From the NCBI RefSeq assembly GCF_029227915.1, contig NC_079878.1, forward strand, positions 33,197,501 through 33,261,500: 64,000 nt of DNA, given 5' to 3'. The notes below the pieces were generated by a model. The model was not told the origin of the DNA and did no database searches. It saw nothing but the letters and a program-made list of their open reading frames with translations. Positions 1 to 9,532 of this stretch are shown here, in pieces. This DNA is from Hydractinia symbiolongicarpus. Taxonomy: Eukaryota; Cnidaria; Hydrozoa; Anthoathecata; Hydractiniidae. Positions within the stretch are counted from its first letter, which is position 1. Every line of letters starts with the position of its first letter. Made by a program: the position numbers and the translations under genes.

Positions 1-203
1 CGGGAAATGAGTTTACTCCCTGGGTACTTTCTTTGTATACTTTTGACTATACGGGCCGAGTCCGGGATTTACGGGAAATCGCAGGTATTCGTTTGCCGGC
101 GATTAAACTTCTTTTATTCAGCGTCTCATCAAAAATGAAAACATTTTTAAAAACTACAAGTCTCATGGGCTTTAGTGGTGAAATAATAATTTAAAAAATC
201 GTT
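1..203 (+). repeat. Reference monomer (phases 1-203)
   Basis: This first complete monomer defines the coordinates used here. The consensus I compiled has A57 C35 G42 T69, or 37.9% GC. Phases 1-100 hold 50 G/C and phases 101-200 hold 26, so the unit has a GC-balanced half and an AT-rich half. Landmarks: CGGGAAAT at 1-8 and again at 72-79; GTATAC at 35-40; TATAC at 48-52; dyad GATTT/AAATC at 66-80; palindrome GCCGGC at 95-100; GTCTCAT at 123-129 and again at 160-166; A/T-tract dyad at 129-150; AT-rich tail at 181-199. CpG starts lie at 1, 52, 57, 63, 72, 80, 82, 90, 97, 100, 122 and 200. Two tail classes recur. Class alpha has GGGCTTT and GAAATAATAATT, usually with A at phase 149. Class beta has GCGTTTT and GAAAAAATAATT, usually with G at 149. 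Confidence 0.95.
66..80. other. Short dyad GATTT-ACGGG-AAATC (exemplar, phases 66-80)
   Basis: GATTT (66-70) and AAATC (76-80) are inverted around a 5-nt spacer. It is kept in most monomers. The six monomers reading TTAGGG here lose one base from the spacer but keep both arms, while the CGGAAAATTG variants damage the right arm. The palindrome GCCGGC follows at 95-100. Arms this short may be chance. Confidence 0.6.
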
Positions 204-609
204 CGGGAAATGAGTTTACTCCCTGGGTACTGTCTTTGTATACTTTTGACTATACGGGCCAAGCCCGGGATTTACGGGAAATCGCGGGTTTTCGTTTGCC
301 GGCGATTAAACTTCTTTTATTCAGTGTCTCCTCAGAAATGAAAACATTTTTGAAAACTACAAGTCTCATGCGTTTTAGTGGTGAAAAAAAAAATTAAAAA
401 ATCGTTCGGGAAATGAGTTTACTTCCTGGGTACTTTCTTTGTATACATTCGACTATACGGGCCAAGCCCGGGATTTACGGGAAATCGCGGGATTTCGTTT
501 GCCGGCGATTAAACCTCTTTTATTAAGCGTCTCATCAAAAATGAAAACATTTTTAAAAACTACAAGTCTCATGGGCTTTAGTGGTGAAATAATAATTTAA
601 AAAATCGTT

Positions 610-1421
610 CGGGAAATGAGTTTACACCCTGGGTACTTTCTTATTATACTTTTGACTATACGGGCCGAGTCCGGGATTTACGGGAAATCGCAGGTTTTCG
701 TTTGCCGGCGATTAAACCACTTTCATTAAGCGTCTCATCAAAAATGAAAAGATTTTTAAAAACTACAAGTCTCATGGGCTTTAGTGGTGTAATAATAATT
801 TAAAAAATCGTTTGGGAAATTAGTTTACTCCCTGGGTACTTTCTTTGTATACTTTTGATTATACGGGCCGAGTCCAGGGTTTACGAAAAATCGCGGGTTT
901 TCGTTTGCCGGCGATTAAACTTCTTTTATTCAGCGTCTCATCAAAAATGAAAACATTTTTAAAAACTACAAGTCTCATGCGTTTTAGTGGTGAAAAAATA
1001 AATTAAAAAATCGTTCGGGAAATGAGTTTACTCCCTGGGTACTATCTTTGTATACTTTTGACTATACGGGCCGAGTCTGGTATTTACGGGAAATCGCAGG
1101 TTTTCGTTTGCCGGCGATTAAACTTCTTTTATTCAGCGTCTCATCAAAAATGAAAACATTTTTAAAAACTACAAGTCTCATGGGCTTTAGTGGTAAAATA
1201 ATAATTCAAAAAATCGTTTGGGAAATTAGCTTACTCACAGGGTACTTTCTTTGTATACTTTTGACTATACGGGCCGAGTCCGGGATTTACGGGAAATCGC
1301 AGGTTTTCGTTTGCCGGCGATTAAACTTCTTTTATTCAGCGTCTCATCAAAAATGAAAACATTTTTGAAAACTACAAGTCTCATGCGTTTTAGTGGTGAA
1401 AAAAAAAATTAAAAAATCGTT
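610..1421 (+). repeat. Four-monomer cassette, copy 1
   Basis: Four monomers in fixed order: (a) AAACCACTTTCATTAAG with AAAAGATTTTT; (b) AAATTAG head with TTTGATTATACGG and CCAGGGTTTACG; (c) TACTATCTTTG; (d) AAATTAGCTTACTCACAGGG. This order recurs at 5473, 7300, 11767, 16029, 18262 and 24757. This copy is the most diverged, with TTATTATAC near 650 and ACGAAAAATCG near 880. Confidence 0.85.
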
Positions 1422-3044
1422 CGGGAAATGAGTTTACTTCCTGGGTACTTTCTTTGTATACATTCGACTATACGGGCCAAGCCCGGGATTTACGGGAAAT
1501 CGCGGGATTTCGTTTGCCGGCGATTAAACCTCTTTTATTAAGCGTCTCATCAAAAATGAAAACATTTTCAAAAACTACAAGTCTCATGGGCTTTAGTGGT
1601 GAAATAATAATTTAAAAAATCGCTCGGGAAATGAGTTTACTCCCTGGGTACTTTCTTTGTATACTTTTGACTATACGGCCGAGTCCGGGATTTACGGGAA
1701 ATCGCGGGTATTCGTTTGCCGGCGATTAAACTTCTTTTATTCAGCGTCTCATCAAAAATGAAAACATTTTTTAAAACTACAAGTCTGATGGGCTTTAGTG
1801 GTGAAATAATAATTTAAAAAATCGTTCGGGAAATGAGTTTACTCCCTGGGTACTGTCTTTGTATACTTTTGACTATACGGGCCAAGCCCGGGATTTACGG
1901 GAAATCGCGGGTTTTCGTTTGCCGGCGATTAAACTTCTTTTATTCAGTGTCTCCTCAGAAATGAAAACATTTTTGAAAACTACAAGTCTCATGCGTTTTA
2001 GTGGTGAAAAAAAAAATTAAAAAATCGTTCGGGAAATGAGTTTACTTCCTGGGTACTTTCTTTGTATACATTCGACTATACCGGCCAAGCCCGGGATTTA
2101 CAGGAAATCGCGGGATTTCGTTTGCCGGCGATTAAACCTCTTTTATTAAGCGTCTCATCAAAAATGAAAACATTTTTAAAAACTACAAGTCTCATGGGCT
2201 TTAGTGGTGAAATAATAATTTAAAAAATCGCTCGGGAAATGAGTTTACTCCCTGGGTACTTTCTTTGTATACTTTTGACTATACGGGCCGAGTCCGGGAT
2301 TTACGGGAAATCGCGGGTATTCGTTTGCCGGCGATTAAACTTCTTTTATTCAGCGTCTAATCAAAAATGAAAACATTTTTAAAACCTACAAGTCTCATGT
2401 GCTTTAGTGGTGAAATAATAATTTAAAAAATCGTTCGGGAAATGAGTTTACTCCCTGGGTACTGTCTTTGTATACTTTTGACTATACGGGCCAAGCCCGG
2501 TATTTACGGGAAATCGCGGGTTTTCGTTTGCCGGCGATTAAAGTTCTTTTCTTCAGTGTCTCCTCAGAAATGAAAACATTTTTGAAAACTACAAGTCTCA
2601 TGCGTTTTAGTGGTGAAAAAAAAAATTAAAAAATCGTTCGGGAAATGAGTTTACTTCCTGGGTACTTTCTTTGTATACATTCGACTATACGGGCCAAGCC
2701 CGGGATTAACGGGAAATCGCGGGATTTCGTTTGCCGGCGATTAAACCTCTTTCATTAAGCGTCTCATCAAAAATGAAAACATTTTTAAAAACTACAAGTC
2801 TCATGGGCTTTAGTGGTGAAATAATAATTTAAAAAATCGTTCGGGAAATGAGATTACACCCCGGGTACTTTCTTTGTATACTTTTGACTATACGGGCCGA
2901 GTCCGGGATTTACGGGAAATCGCAGGTCTTCGTTTGCCGGCGATTAAACTTCTTTTATTCAGCGTCTCATCAAAAATGAAAACATTTTTGAAAACTACAA
3001 GTCTCATGCGTTTTAGTGGTGAAAAAATAATTTAAAAAATCGTT

Positions 3045-3653
3045 CGGGAAATGAGTTTACTCCCTGGGTACTTTCTTTGTATACTTTTGACTATACGGGT
3101 CGAGTCCGGGATTTACGGGAAGTCGCGGGTTTTCGTTTGCCGGCGATTAAACTTCTTTTATTCAGCGTCTCATCAAAAATGAAAATATTTTTAAATACTA
3201 CAAGTCTCATGGGCTTTAGTGGTGAAATAATAATTTAAAAAATCGTTCGGGAAATGAGTTTACACCCTGGGTACTTTCTTTGTATACTTTTGACTATGCG
3301 GGCCGAGTCCGGGGTTTACGGGAAATGGCGGGTTTTCGTTTGCCGGCGATTAAACTTCTTTTATTTAGCGTCTCATCAAAAATGAAAACATTTTTGAAAA
3401 CTACAAGTCTCAAGCGTTTTAGTGGTGAAAAGATAATTTAAAAAATCGTTTTGGAAATGAGTTTACTCACAGGGTACTTTCTTTGTATACATTCGACTAT
3501 ACGGGCCAAGACCGGGATTTACGGGAAATCGCGGGTTTTCGTTTGCCGGCGATTAAACCACTTTCATTAAGCGTCTCATCAAAAATGAAAACATTTCTGA
3601 AAACTACAAGTCTCATGCGTTTTAGTGGTAAAATAATAATTTAAAAAATCGTT
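3045..3653 (+). repeat. Domain 2-type 3-monomer motif, isolated copy inside Domain 1
   Basis: Three consecutive monomers: GTCGAGTCCGGG with GGAAGTCGCGGG and AAATATTTTTAAATACT (3045); TATGCGGGCC with CCGGGGTTTACG and AAATGGCGG (3248); TTTTGGAAATGAG with ACTCACAGGG and CATTCGAC (3451). The same trio occurs at 32063, 34296, 36935, 38762, 43025, 44243, 45461, 46882 and 47897; the third monomer of the 46882 trio is a hybrid. Its presence here, about 28 kb from its relatives, shows that array segments have moved or that this island is an older remnant. Confidence 0.85.
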
Positions 3654-3856
3654 TGGGAAATGAGTTTACTCCCTGGGTACTTTCTTTGTATACTATTGAC
3701 TATATGGGCTGAGTCCGGGATTTACGGGAAATCGCAGGTTTTCGTTTGCAGGCGATTAAACTTCTTTTATTCAGCGTCTCATCTAAAATGAAAACATTTT
3801 TGAAAACTACAAGTCTCATGCGTTTTAGTGGTGAAAAAATAATTTAAAAAATCGTT

Positions 3857-4051
3857 CGTCAAGTGAGTTTACACCCTGGGTACTCTCTTTGTATACTTTT
3901 GGGCCGAGTCCGGGATTTCCGGAAAATCGCAGGTTTTCGTTTGCCGGCGATTAAACTTCTTTTATTCAGCGTCTCATCAAAAATGAAAACATTTTTGAAA
4001 ACTACAAGTCTCATGCGTTTTAGTGGTGAAAAAATAATTTAAAAATTCGTT
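3857..4051 (+). repeat. 195-bp monomer with 8-bp deletion, copy 1
   Basis: CTTTTGACTATACGGGCC reads CTTTTGGGCC at about 3896-3905, so phases 45-52 (GACTATAC) are missing. The only other monomer with this deletion starts at 48912. Both are preceded by a monomer with TACTATTGAC and GGGCTGAGTCC (3654 and 48709), so the two dimers are related by descent. Confidence 0.9.
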
Positions 4052-4254
4052 AGGGAAATGAGTTTACTCACTGGGTACTTTCCTTGTATACTTTTGACTA
4101 TACGGGCCCAGTCCGGGATTTACGGAAAATTGCGGGTTTTCGTTTGCCGGCAATTAAACTTCTTTTATTCAGCGTCTCATCAAAAATGAAAACATTTTTG
4201 AAAACTACAAGTCTCATGCGTTTTAGTGGTGAAAAAATAATTTAAAAAATCGTT

Positions 4255-4660
4255 TGGGAAGTGAGTTTACACCCTGGGTACTCTCTTTGTATACTTTTGA
4301 CTATACGGGCCGAGTCCGGGATTTACGGAAAATTGCGGGTTTTCGTTTGCCGGCGATTAAACTTCTTTTATTCAGCGTCTCATCAAAAATGAAAACATTT
4401 TTGAAAACTACAAGTCTCATGCGTTTTAGTGGTGAAAAAATAATTTAAAAAATCGTTCGGGAAGTGAGTTTACACCCTGGGTACTCTCTTTGTATAGTTT
4501 TGACTATACGGGCCGGGTCCGGGATTTACGGAAAATTGCGGGTTTTCGTTTGCCGGCGATTAAACTTCTTTTATTCAGCGTCTCATCAAAAATGAAAACA
4601 TTTTTGAAAACTACAAGTCTCATGCGTTTTAGTGGTGAAAAAATAATTTAAAAAATCGTT
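4255..4660 (+). repeat. Undeleted form of the Domain 3 dimer
   Basis: A full-length monomer (4255-4457) is followed by a monomer with the diagnostic GGCCGGGTCCGGG (4458-4660). In Domain 3 every CCGGGTCC monomer is preceded instead by a 170-bp deleted monomer. The next monomers, 4661 (GCAGCTTTTCG, GCGTGTCATC) and 4864 (GTTAGGGAAATG, CCTTG), continue the Domain 3 order. This looks like the dimer before the 33-bp deletion, though restoration by conversion is possible. Confidence 0.7.
4383..4404. other. Perfect dyad, 9-bp arms with AAAA loop (exemplar, phases 129-150)
   Basis: TCAAAAATG (4383-4391), AAAA (4392-4395) and CATTTTTGA (4396-4404) form a perfect inverted repeat. The same element sits at phases 129-150 of most monomers. 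In beta-class monomers, with G at phase 149, both arms are 9 bp. In alpha-class monomers, with A at 149, the perfect arms shrink to 7 bp. It could extrude as a short hairpin or act as a symmetric protein-binding site. Dyad symmetry is a reported property of centromeric satellites that lack a CENP-B box (established idea); any function here is inference. The A- and T-tracts may also bend the DNA. Confidence 0.9.
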
Positions 4661-4679
4661 CGGGAAGTAAGTTTACACC

Positions 4680-6506
4680 CTGGGTACTCTCTTTGTATAC
4701 TTTTGACTATACGGGCCGAGTCCGGGATTTACGGAAAATCGCAGCTTTTCGTTTGCCGGCGATTAAACTTCTTTTATTCAGCGTGTCATCAAAAATGAAA
4801 ACATTTTTGAAAACTACAAGTCTCATGCGTTTTAGTGGTGAAAAAATAATTTAAAAATTCGTTAGGGAAATGAGTTTACTCACTGGGTACTTTCCTTGTA
4901 TACTTTTAACTATACGGGCCGAGACCGGGATTTACGGGAAATTGCGGGTTTTCGTTTGCCGGCGATTAAACTTCTTTTATTCAGCGTCTCATCAAAAATG
5001 AAAACATTTTTGAAAACTACAAGTCTCATGCGTTTTAGTGGTGAAAAAATAATTTAAAAAATCGTTCGGGAAGTGAGTTTACACCCTGGGTACTCTCTTT
5101 GTATACTTTTGACTATACGGGCCGAGTCCGGGATTTACGGAAAATCGCCGGTTTTCGTTTGCCGGCGATTAAACTTCTTTTATTCAGCGTCTCATCAAAA
5201 ATGAAAACATTTTTGAAAACTACAAGTCTCATGCGTTTTAGTGGTGAAAAAGTAATTTAAAAAATCGTTCGGGAAGTGAGTTTACACCCTGGGTACTCTC
5301 TTTGTATACTTTTGACTATACGGGCCGAGTCCGGGATTTACGAAAAATCGCAGGTTTTCGTTTGCCGGCGATTAAACTTCTTTTATTCAGCGTCTCATCA
5401 AAAATGAAAACATTTTTGAAAACTACAAGTCTCATGCGTTTTAGTGGTGAGAAAAAAAATTAAAAAATCGTTCGAGAAATGAGTTTACACCCTGGGTACT
5501 TTCTTTGTATACTTTTGACTATACGGGCCGAGTCCGGGATTTACGGGAAATCACAGGTTTTCGTTGGCCGGCGATTAAACCACTTTCATTAAGCGTCTCA
5601 TCAAAAATGAAAAGATTTTTAAAAACTACAAGTCTCATGGGCTTTAGTGGTGAAATAATAATTTGAAAAATCGTTTGGGAAGTTAGTTTACTCCCTGGGT
5701 ACTTTCTTTGTATACTTTTGATTATACGGGCCGAGTCCAGGGTTTACGGGAAATCGCGGGTTTTCGTTTGCCGGCGATTAAACTTCTTTTATTCAGCGTC
5801 TCATCAAAAATGAAAACATTTTTAAAAACTACAAGTCTCATGCGTTTTAGTGGTGAAAAAATAAATTAAAAAATCCTTCGGGAAATGAGTTTACTCCCTG
5901 GGTACTATCTTTGTATACTTTTGACTATACGGGCCGAGTCCGAGATTTACGGGAAATCGCAGGTTTTCGTTTGCCGGCGATTAAACTTCTTTTATTCAAC
6001 GTCTCATCAAAAATGAAAACATTTTTAAAAACTACAAGTCTCATGGGCTTTAGTGGTGAAATAATAATTCAAAAAATCGTTTGGGAAATTAGCTTACTCA
6101 CAGGGTACTTTCTTTGTATACTTTTGACTATACGGGCCGAGTCCGGGATTTACGGGAAATCGCGGAATTTCGTTTGCCGGCGATTAAACTTCTTTTATTC
6201 AGCGTCTCATCAAAAATGAAAATATTTTTAAAAACTACAAGTCTCATGGGCTTTAGTGGTGAAATAATAATTCAAAAAATCGTTTGGGAAATTAGCTTAC
6301 TCACAGGGTACTCTCTTTGTATACTTTTGACTATACGGGCCGAGTCCGGGATTTACGGAAAATCGCCGGTTTTCGTTTGCCGGCGATTAAACTTCTTTTA
6401 TTCAGCGTCTCATCAAAAATGAAAACATTTTTGAAAACTGCAAGTCTCATGCGTTTTAGTGGTGAAAAAGTAATTTAAAAAATCGTTCGGGAAGTGAGTT
6501 TACACC
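4680..6506 (+). repeat. 9-monomer tandem duplication, left copy (1,827 bp)
   Basis: This block equals 6507-8333 with very few differences. One I noticed is ACTACAAG near 6237 against ACTACAGG near 8064. Left of 4680 the match ends: GAAAAAATAATT and AAGTAAG here, against GAAAAAGTAATT and AAGTGAG before 6507. The block joins four or five Domain 3-type monomers (AAGTGAG, ACACCCTGGGTACTCTC) to the Domain 1 cassette at 5473. Confidence 0.9.
5473..6284 (+). repeat. Four-monomer cassette, copy 2
   Basis: Monomers 5473, 5676, 5879 and 6082 carry the cassette markers: GTTGGCCGG with AAAAGATTTTT, GATTATAC with CCAGGGTTTAC, TACTATCTTTG, and AAATTAGCTTACTCACAG. It lies in the left copy of the 9-mer duplication. 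It has AAATCACAGG and TTTGAAAAATCG, shared only with copy 3. Confidence 0.9.
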
Positions 6507-8333
6507 CTGGGTACTCTCTTTGTATACTTTTGACTATACGGGCCGAGTCCGGGATTTACGGAAAATCGCAGCTTTTCGTTTGCCGGCGATTAAACTTCTT
6601 TTATTCAGCGTGTCATCAAAAATGAAAACATTTTTGAAAACTACAAGTCTCATGCGTTTTAGTGGTGAAAAAATAATTTAAAAATTCGTTAGGGAAATGA
6701 GTTTACTCACTGGGTACTTTCCTTGTATACTTTTAACTATACGGGCCGAGACCGGGATTTACGGGAAATTGCGGGTTTTCGTTTGCCGGCGATTAAACTT
6801 CTTTTATTCAGCGTCTCATCAAAAATGAAAACATTTTTGAAAACTACAAGTCTCATGCGTTTTAGTGGTGAAAAAATAATTTAAAAAATCGTTCGGGAAG
6901 TGAGTTTACACCCTGGGTACTCTCTTTGTATACTTTTGACTATACGGGCCGAGTCCGGGATTTACGGAAAATCGCCGGTTTTCGTTTGCCGGCGATTAAA
7001 CTTCTTTTATTCAGCGTCTCATCAAAAATGAAAACATTTTTGAAAACTACAAGTCTCATGCGTTTTAGTGGTGAAAAAGTAATTTAAAAAATCGTTCGGG
7101 AAGTGAGTTTACACCCTGGGTACTCTCTTTGTATACTTTTGACTATACGGGCCGAGTCCGGGATTTACGAAAAATCGCAGGTTTTCGTTTGCCGGCGATT
7201 AAACTTCTTTTATTCAGCGTCTCATCAAAAATGAAAACATTTTTGAAAACTACAAGTCTCATGCGTTTTAGTGGTGAGAAAAAAAATTAAAAAATCGTTC
7301 GAGAAATGAGTTTACACCCTGGGTACTTTCTTTGTATACTTTTGACTATACGGGCCGAGTCCGGGATTTACGGGAAATCACAGGTTTTCGTTGGCCGGCG
7401 ATTAAACCACTTTCATTAAGCGTCTCATCAAAAATGAAAAGATTTTTAAAAACTACAAGTCTCATGGGCTTTAGTGGTGAAATAATAATTTGAAAAATCG
7501 TTTGGGAAGTTAGTTTACTCCCTGGGTACTTTCTTTGTATACTTTTGATTATACGGGCCGAGTCCAGGGTTTACGGGAAATCGCGGGTTTTCGTTTGCCG
7601 GCGATTAAACTTCTTTTATTCAGCGTCTCATCAAAAATGAAAACATTTTTAAAAACTACAAGTCTCATGCGTTTTAGTGGTGAAAAAATAAATTAAAAAA
7701 TCCTTCGGGAAATGAGTTTACTCCCTGGGTACTATCTTTGTATACTTTTGACTATACGGGCCGAGTCCGAGATTTACGGGAAATCGCAGGTTTTCGTTTG
7801 CCGGCGATTAAACTTCTTTTATTCAACGTCTCATCAAAAATGAAAACATTTTTAAAAACTACAAGTCTCATGGGCTTTAGTGGTGAAATAATAATTCAAA
7901 AAATCGTTTGGGAAATTAGCTTACTCACAGGGTACTTTCTTTGTATACTTTTGACTATACGGGCCGAGTCCGGGATTTACGGGAAATCGCGGAATTTCGT
8001 TTGCCGGCGATTAAACTTCTTTTATTCAGCGTCTCATCAAAAATGAAAATATTTTTAAAAACTACAGGTCTCATGGGCTTTAGTGGTGAAATAATAATTC
8101 AAAAAATCGTTTGGGAAATTAGCTTACTCACAGGGTACTCTCTTTGTATACTTTTGACTATACGGGCCGAGTCCGGGATTTACGGAAAATCGCCGGTTTT
8201 CGTTTGCCGGCGATTAAACTTCTTTTATTCAGCGTCTCATCAAAAATGAAAACATTTTTGAAAACTGCAAGTCTCATGCGTTTTAGTGGTGAAAAAGTAA
8301 TTTAAAAAATCGTTCGGGAAGTGAGTTTACACC
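6507..8333 (+). repeat. 9-monomer tandem duplication, right copy (1,827 bp)
   Basis: This is the second copy of 4680-6506. Both copies end with the private ACTGCAAG and GAAAAAGTAATT, which places the junction near 6506/6507. Near-identity points to a recent duplication, probably by unequal exchange. Confidence 0.9.
7300..8111 (+). repeat. Four-monomer cassette, copy 3
   Basis: Monomers 7300, 7503, 7706 and 7909. It is the duplicate of copy 2, 1,827 bp upstream, and shares its private variants. The next full cassette is 22 monomers downstream at 11767. Confidence 0.9.
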
Positions 8334-9532
8334 CTGGGTACTCTCTTTGTATACTTTTGACTATACGGGCCGAGTCCGGGATTTACGGAAAATCGCAGGT
8401 TTTCGTTTGCCGGCGATTAAACTTCTTTTATTCAGCGTCTCATCAAAAATGAAAACATTTTTGAAAACTACAAGTCTCATGCGTTTTAGTGGTGAGAAAA
8501 AAAATTAAAAAATCGTTCGAGAAATGAGTTTACACCCTGGGTACTTTCTTTGTATACTTTTGACTATACGGGCCGAGTCCGGGATTTACGGGAAATCGCA
8601 GGTTTTCGTTGGCCGGCGATTAAACCACTTTCATTAAGCGTCTCATCAAAAATGAAAAGATTTTTAAAAACTACAAGTCTCATGGGCTTTAGTGGTGAAA
8701 TAATAATTTAAAAAATCGTTCGGGAAATGAGTTTACTCCCTGGGTACTATCTTTGTATACTTTTGACTATACGGGCCGAGTCCGAGTATTACGGGAAATC
8801 GCAGGTTTTCGTTTGCCGGCGATTAAACTTCTTTTATTCAGCGTCTCATCAAAAATGAAAACATTTTTAAAAACTACAAGTCTCATGGGCTTTAGTGGTG
8901 AAATAATAATTCAAAAAATCGTTTGGGAAATTAGCTTACTCACAGGGTACTTTCTTTGTATACTTTTGACTATACGGGCCGAGTCCGGGATTTACGGGAA
9001 ATCGCAGGTTTTCGTTTGCCGGCGATTAAACATCTTTTATTCAGCGTCTCATCAAAAATGAAAACATTTTTGAAAACTACAAGTCTCATGCGTTTTAGTG
9101 GTGAAAAAAAAATTTTAAAAATCGTTCGGGAAATGAGTTTACTTCCTGGGTACTTTCTTTGTATACATTCGACTATACGGGCCAAGCTCGGGATTTACGG
9201 GAAATCGCGGAATTTCGTTTGCCGGCGATTAAACTTCTTTTATTCAGCGTCTCATCAAAAATGAAAACATTTTTAAAAACTACAAGTCTCATGGGCTTTA
9301 GTGGTGAAATAATAATTCAAAAAATCGTTTGGGAAATTAGCTTACTCACAGGGTACTCTCTTTGTATACTTTTGACTATACGGGCCGAGTCCGGGATTTA
9401 CGGAAAATCGCCGGTTTTCGTTTGCCGGCGATTAAACTTCTTTTATTCAGCGTCTCATCAAAAATGAAAACATTTTTGAAAACTGCAAGTCTCATGCGTT
9501 TTAGTGGTGAAAAAGTAATTTAAAAAATCGTT
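8315..9532 (+). repeat. 6-monomer duplication, left copy (1,218 bp)
   Basis: Six monomers beginning AAGTGAG, ACACCC, TACTCTC. They are repeated at 9533-10751 with an ACTACAAG/ACTGCAAG difference and a one-base insertion in the right copy. The monomers at 8518, 8721 and 8924 are a cassette lacking its GATTATAC member. Confidence 0.85.

Larger units (their letters stand above)
1..3044 (+). repeat. Left segment: three copies of a 3-monomer unit around a 5-monomer insert
   Basis: Trimers at 1-609, 1625-2232 and 2233-2841 share one order: a GCAGGTATTCG/GCGGGTATTCG monomer, a monomer with TACTGTCTTTG and CAGTGTCTCCTCAGAAATG, and an ACTTCC/CATTCGAC monomer. The middle monomers start at 204, 1827 and 2436. 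Between the first and second trimers, 610-1624 holds the Domain 1 cassette plus one CATTCGAC monomer. The monomer at 1625 is 202 bp, having lost a G near 1678. The last monomer, 2842-3044, is of the ACACCCCGGG type. The window starts at phase 1, so the trimer block may continue to the left. Confidence 0.85.

Noticed and set aside
31-55. TATA-like GTATAC/CTATAC elements as promoters
   Set aside because: They occur in nearly every monomer, with no gene and no other promoter element nearby. Satellite transcription is possible but cannot be shown from sequence.
1-203. Origin of the monomer by internal duplication (CGGGAAAT at 1-8 and 72-79; GTCTCAT at 123-129 and 160-166)
   Set aside because: The matches are only 7-8 bp, with different spacings (71 and 37 bp) and no similarity around them. 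They could be chance.
166-215. RNA polymerase III promoter-like boxes (GGGCTTTAGTGG and GTTCGGGAA)
   Set aside because: Both are poor fits to the A and B boxes: the A box is wrongly spaced and the B box lacks its 3' bases. The spacing is short and beta-class monomers lose the first box, so a tRNA or SINE origin is not supported.
470-490. CENP-B-box-like motif in CATTCGACTATACGGG monomers
   Set aside because: The box needs TTCG, four bases, A, two bases, CGGG. Here only three bases separate TTCG from the A, so the spacing is one short in all these monomers, and the TTTTGAC monomers lack TTCG. At best it is a decayed or chance match.
1048-1356. Open frames of 80-102 codons on the plus strand, repeated many times over 1-36 kb
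   Set aside because: They begin at TTG, not ATG, run across the monomer border, and exist only where TTTAA became TTCAA. The monomer is 203 bp, not a multiple of three, so the frame rotates. The copies vary without codon-position bias that I can see. No known protein family is recognised.
8970-9185. 71-codon minus-strand open frames, many copies
   Set aside because: They also start at TTG and are the reverse of the CATTCGAC-type monomers. They are a by-product of repetition, with no domain or upstream signal.
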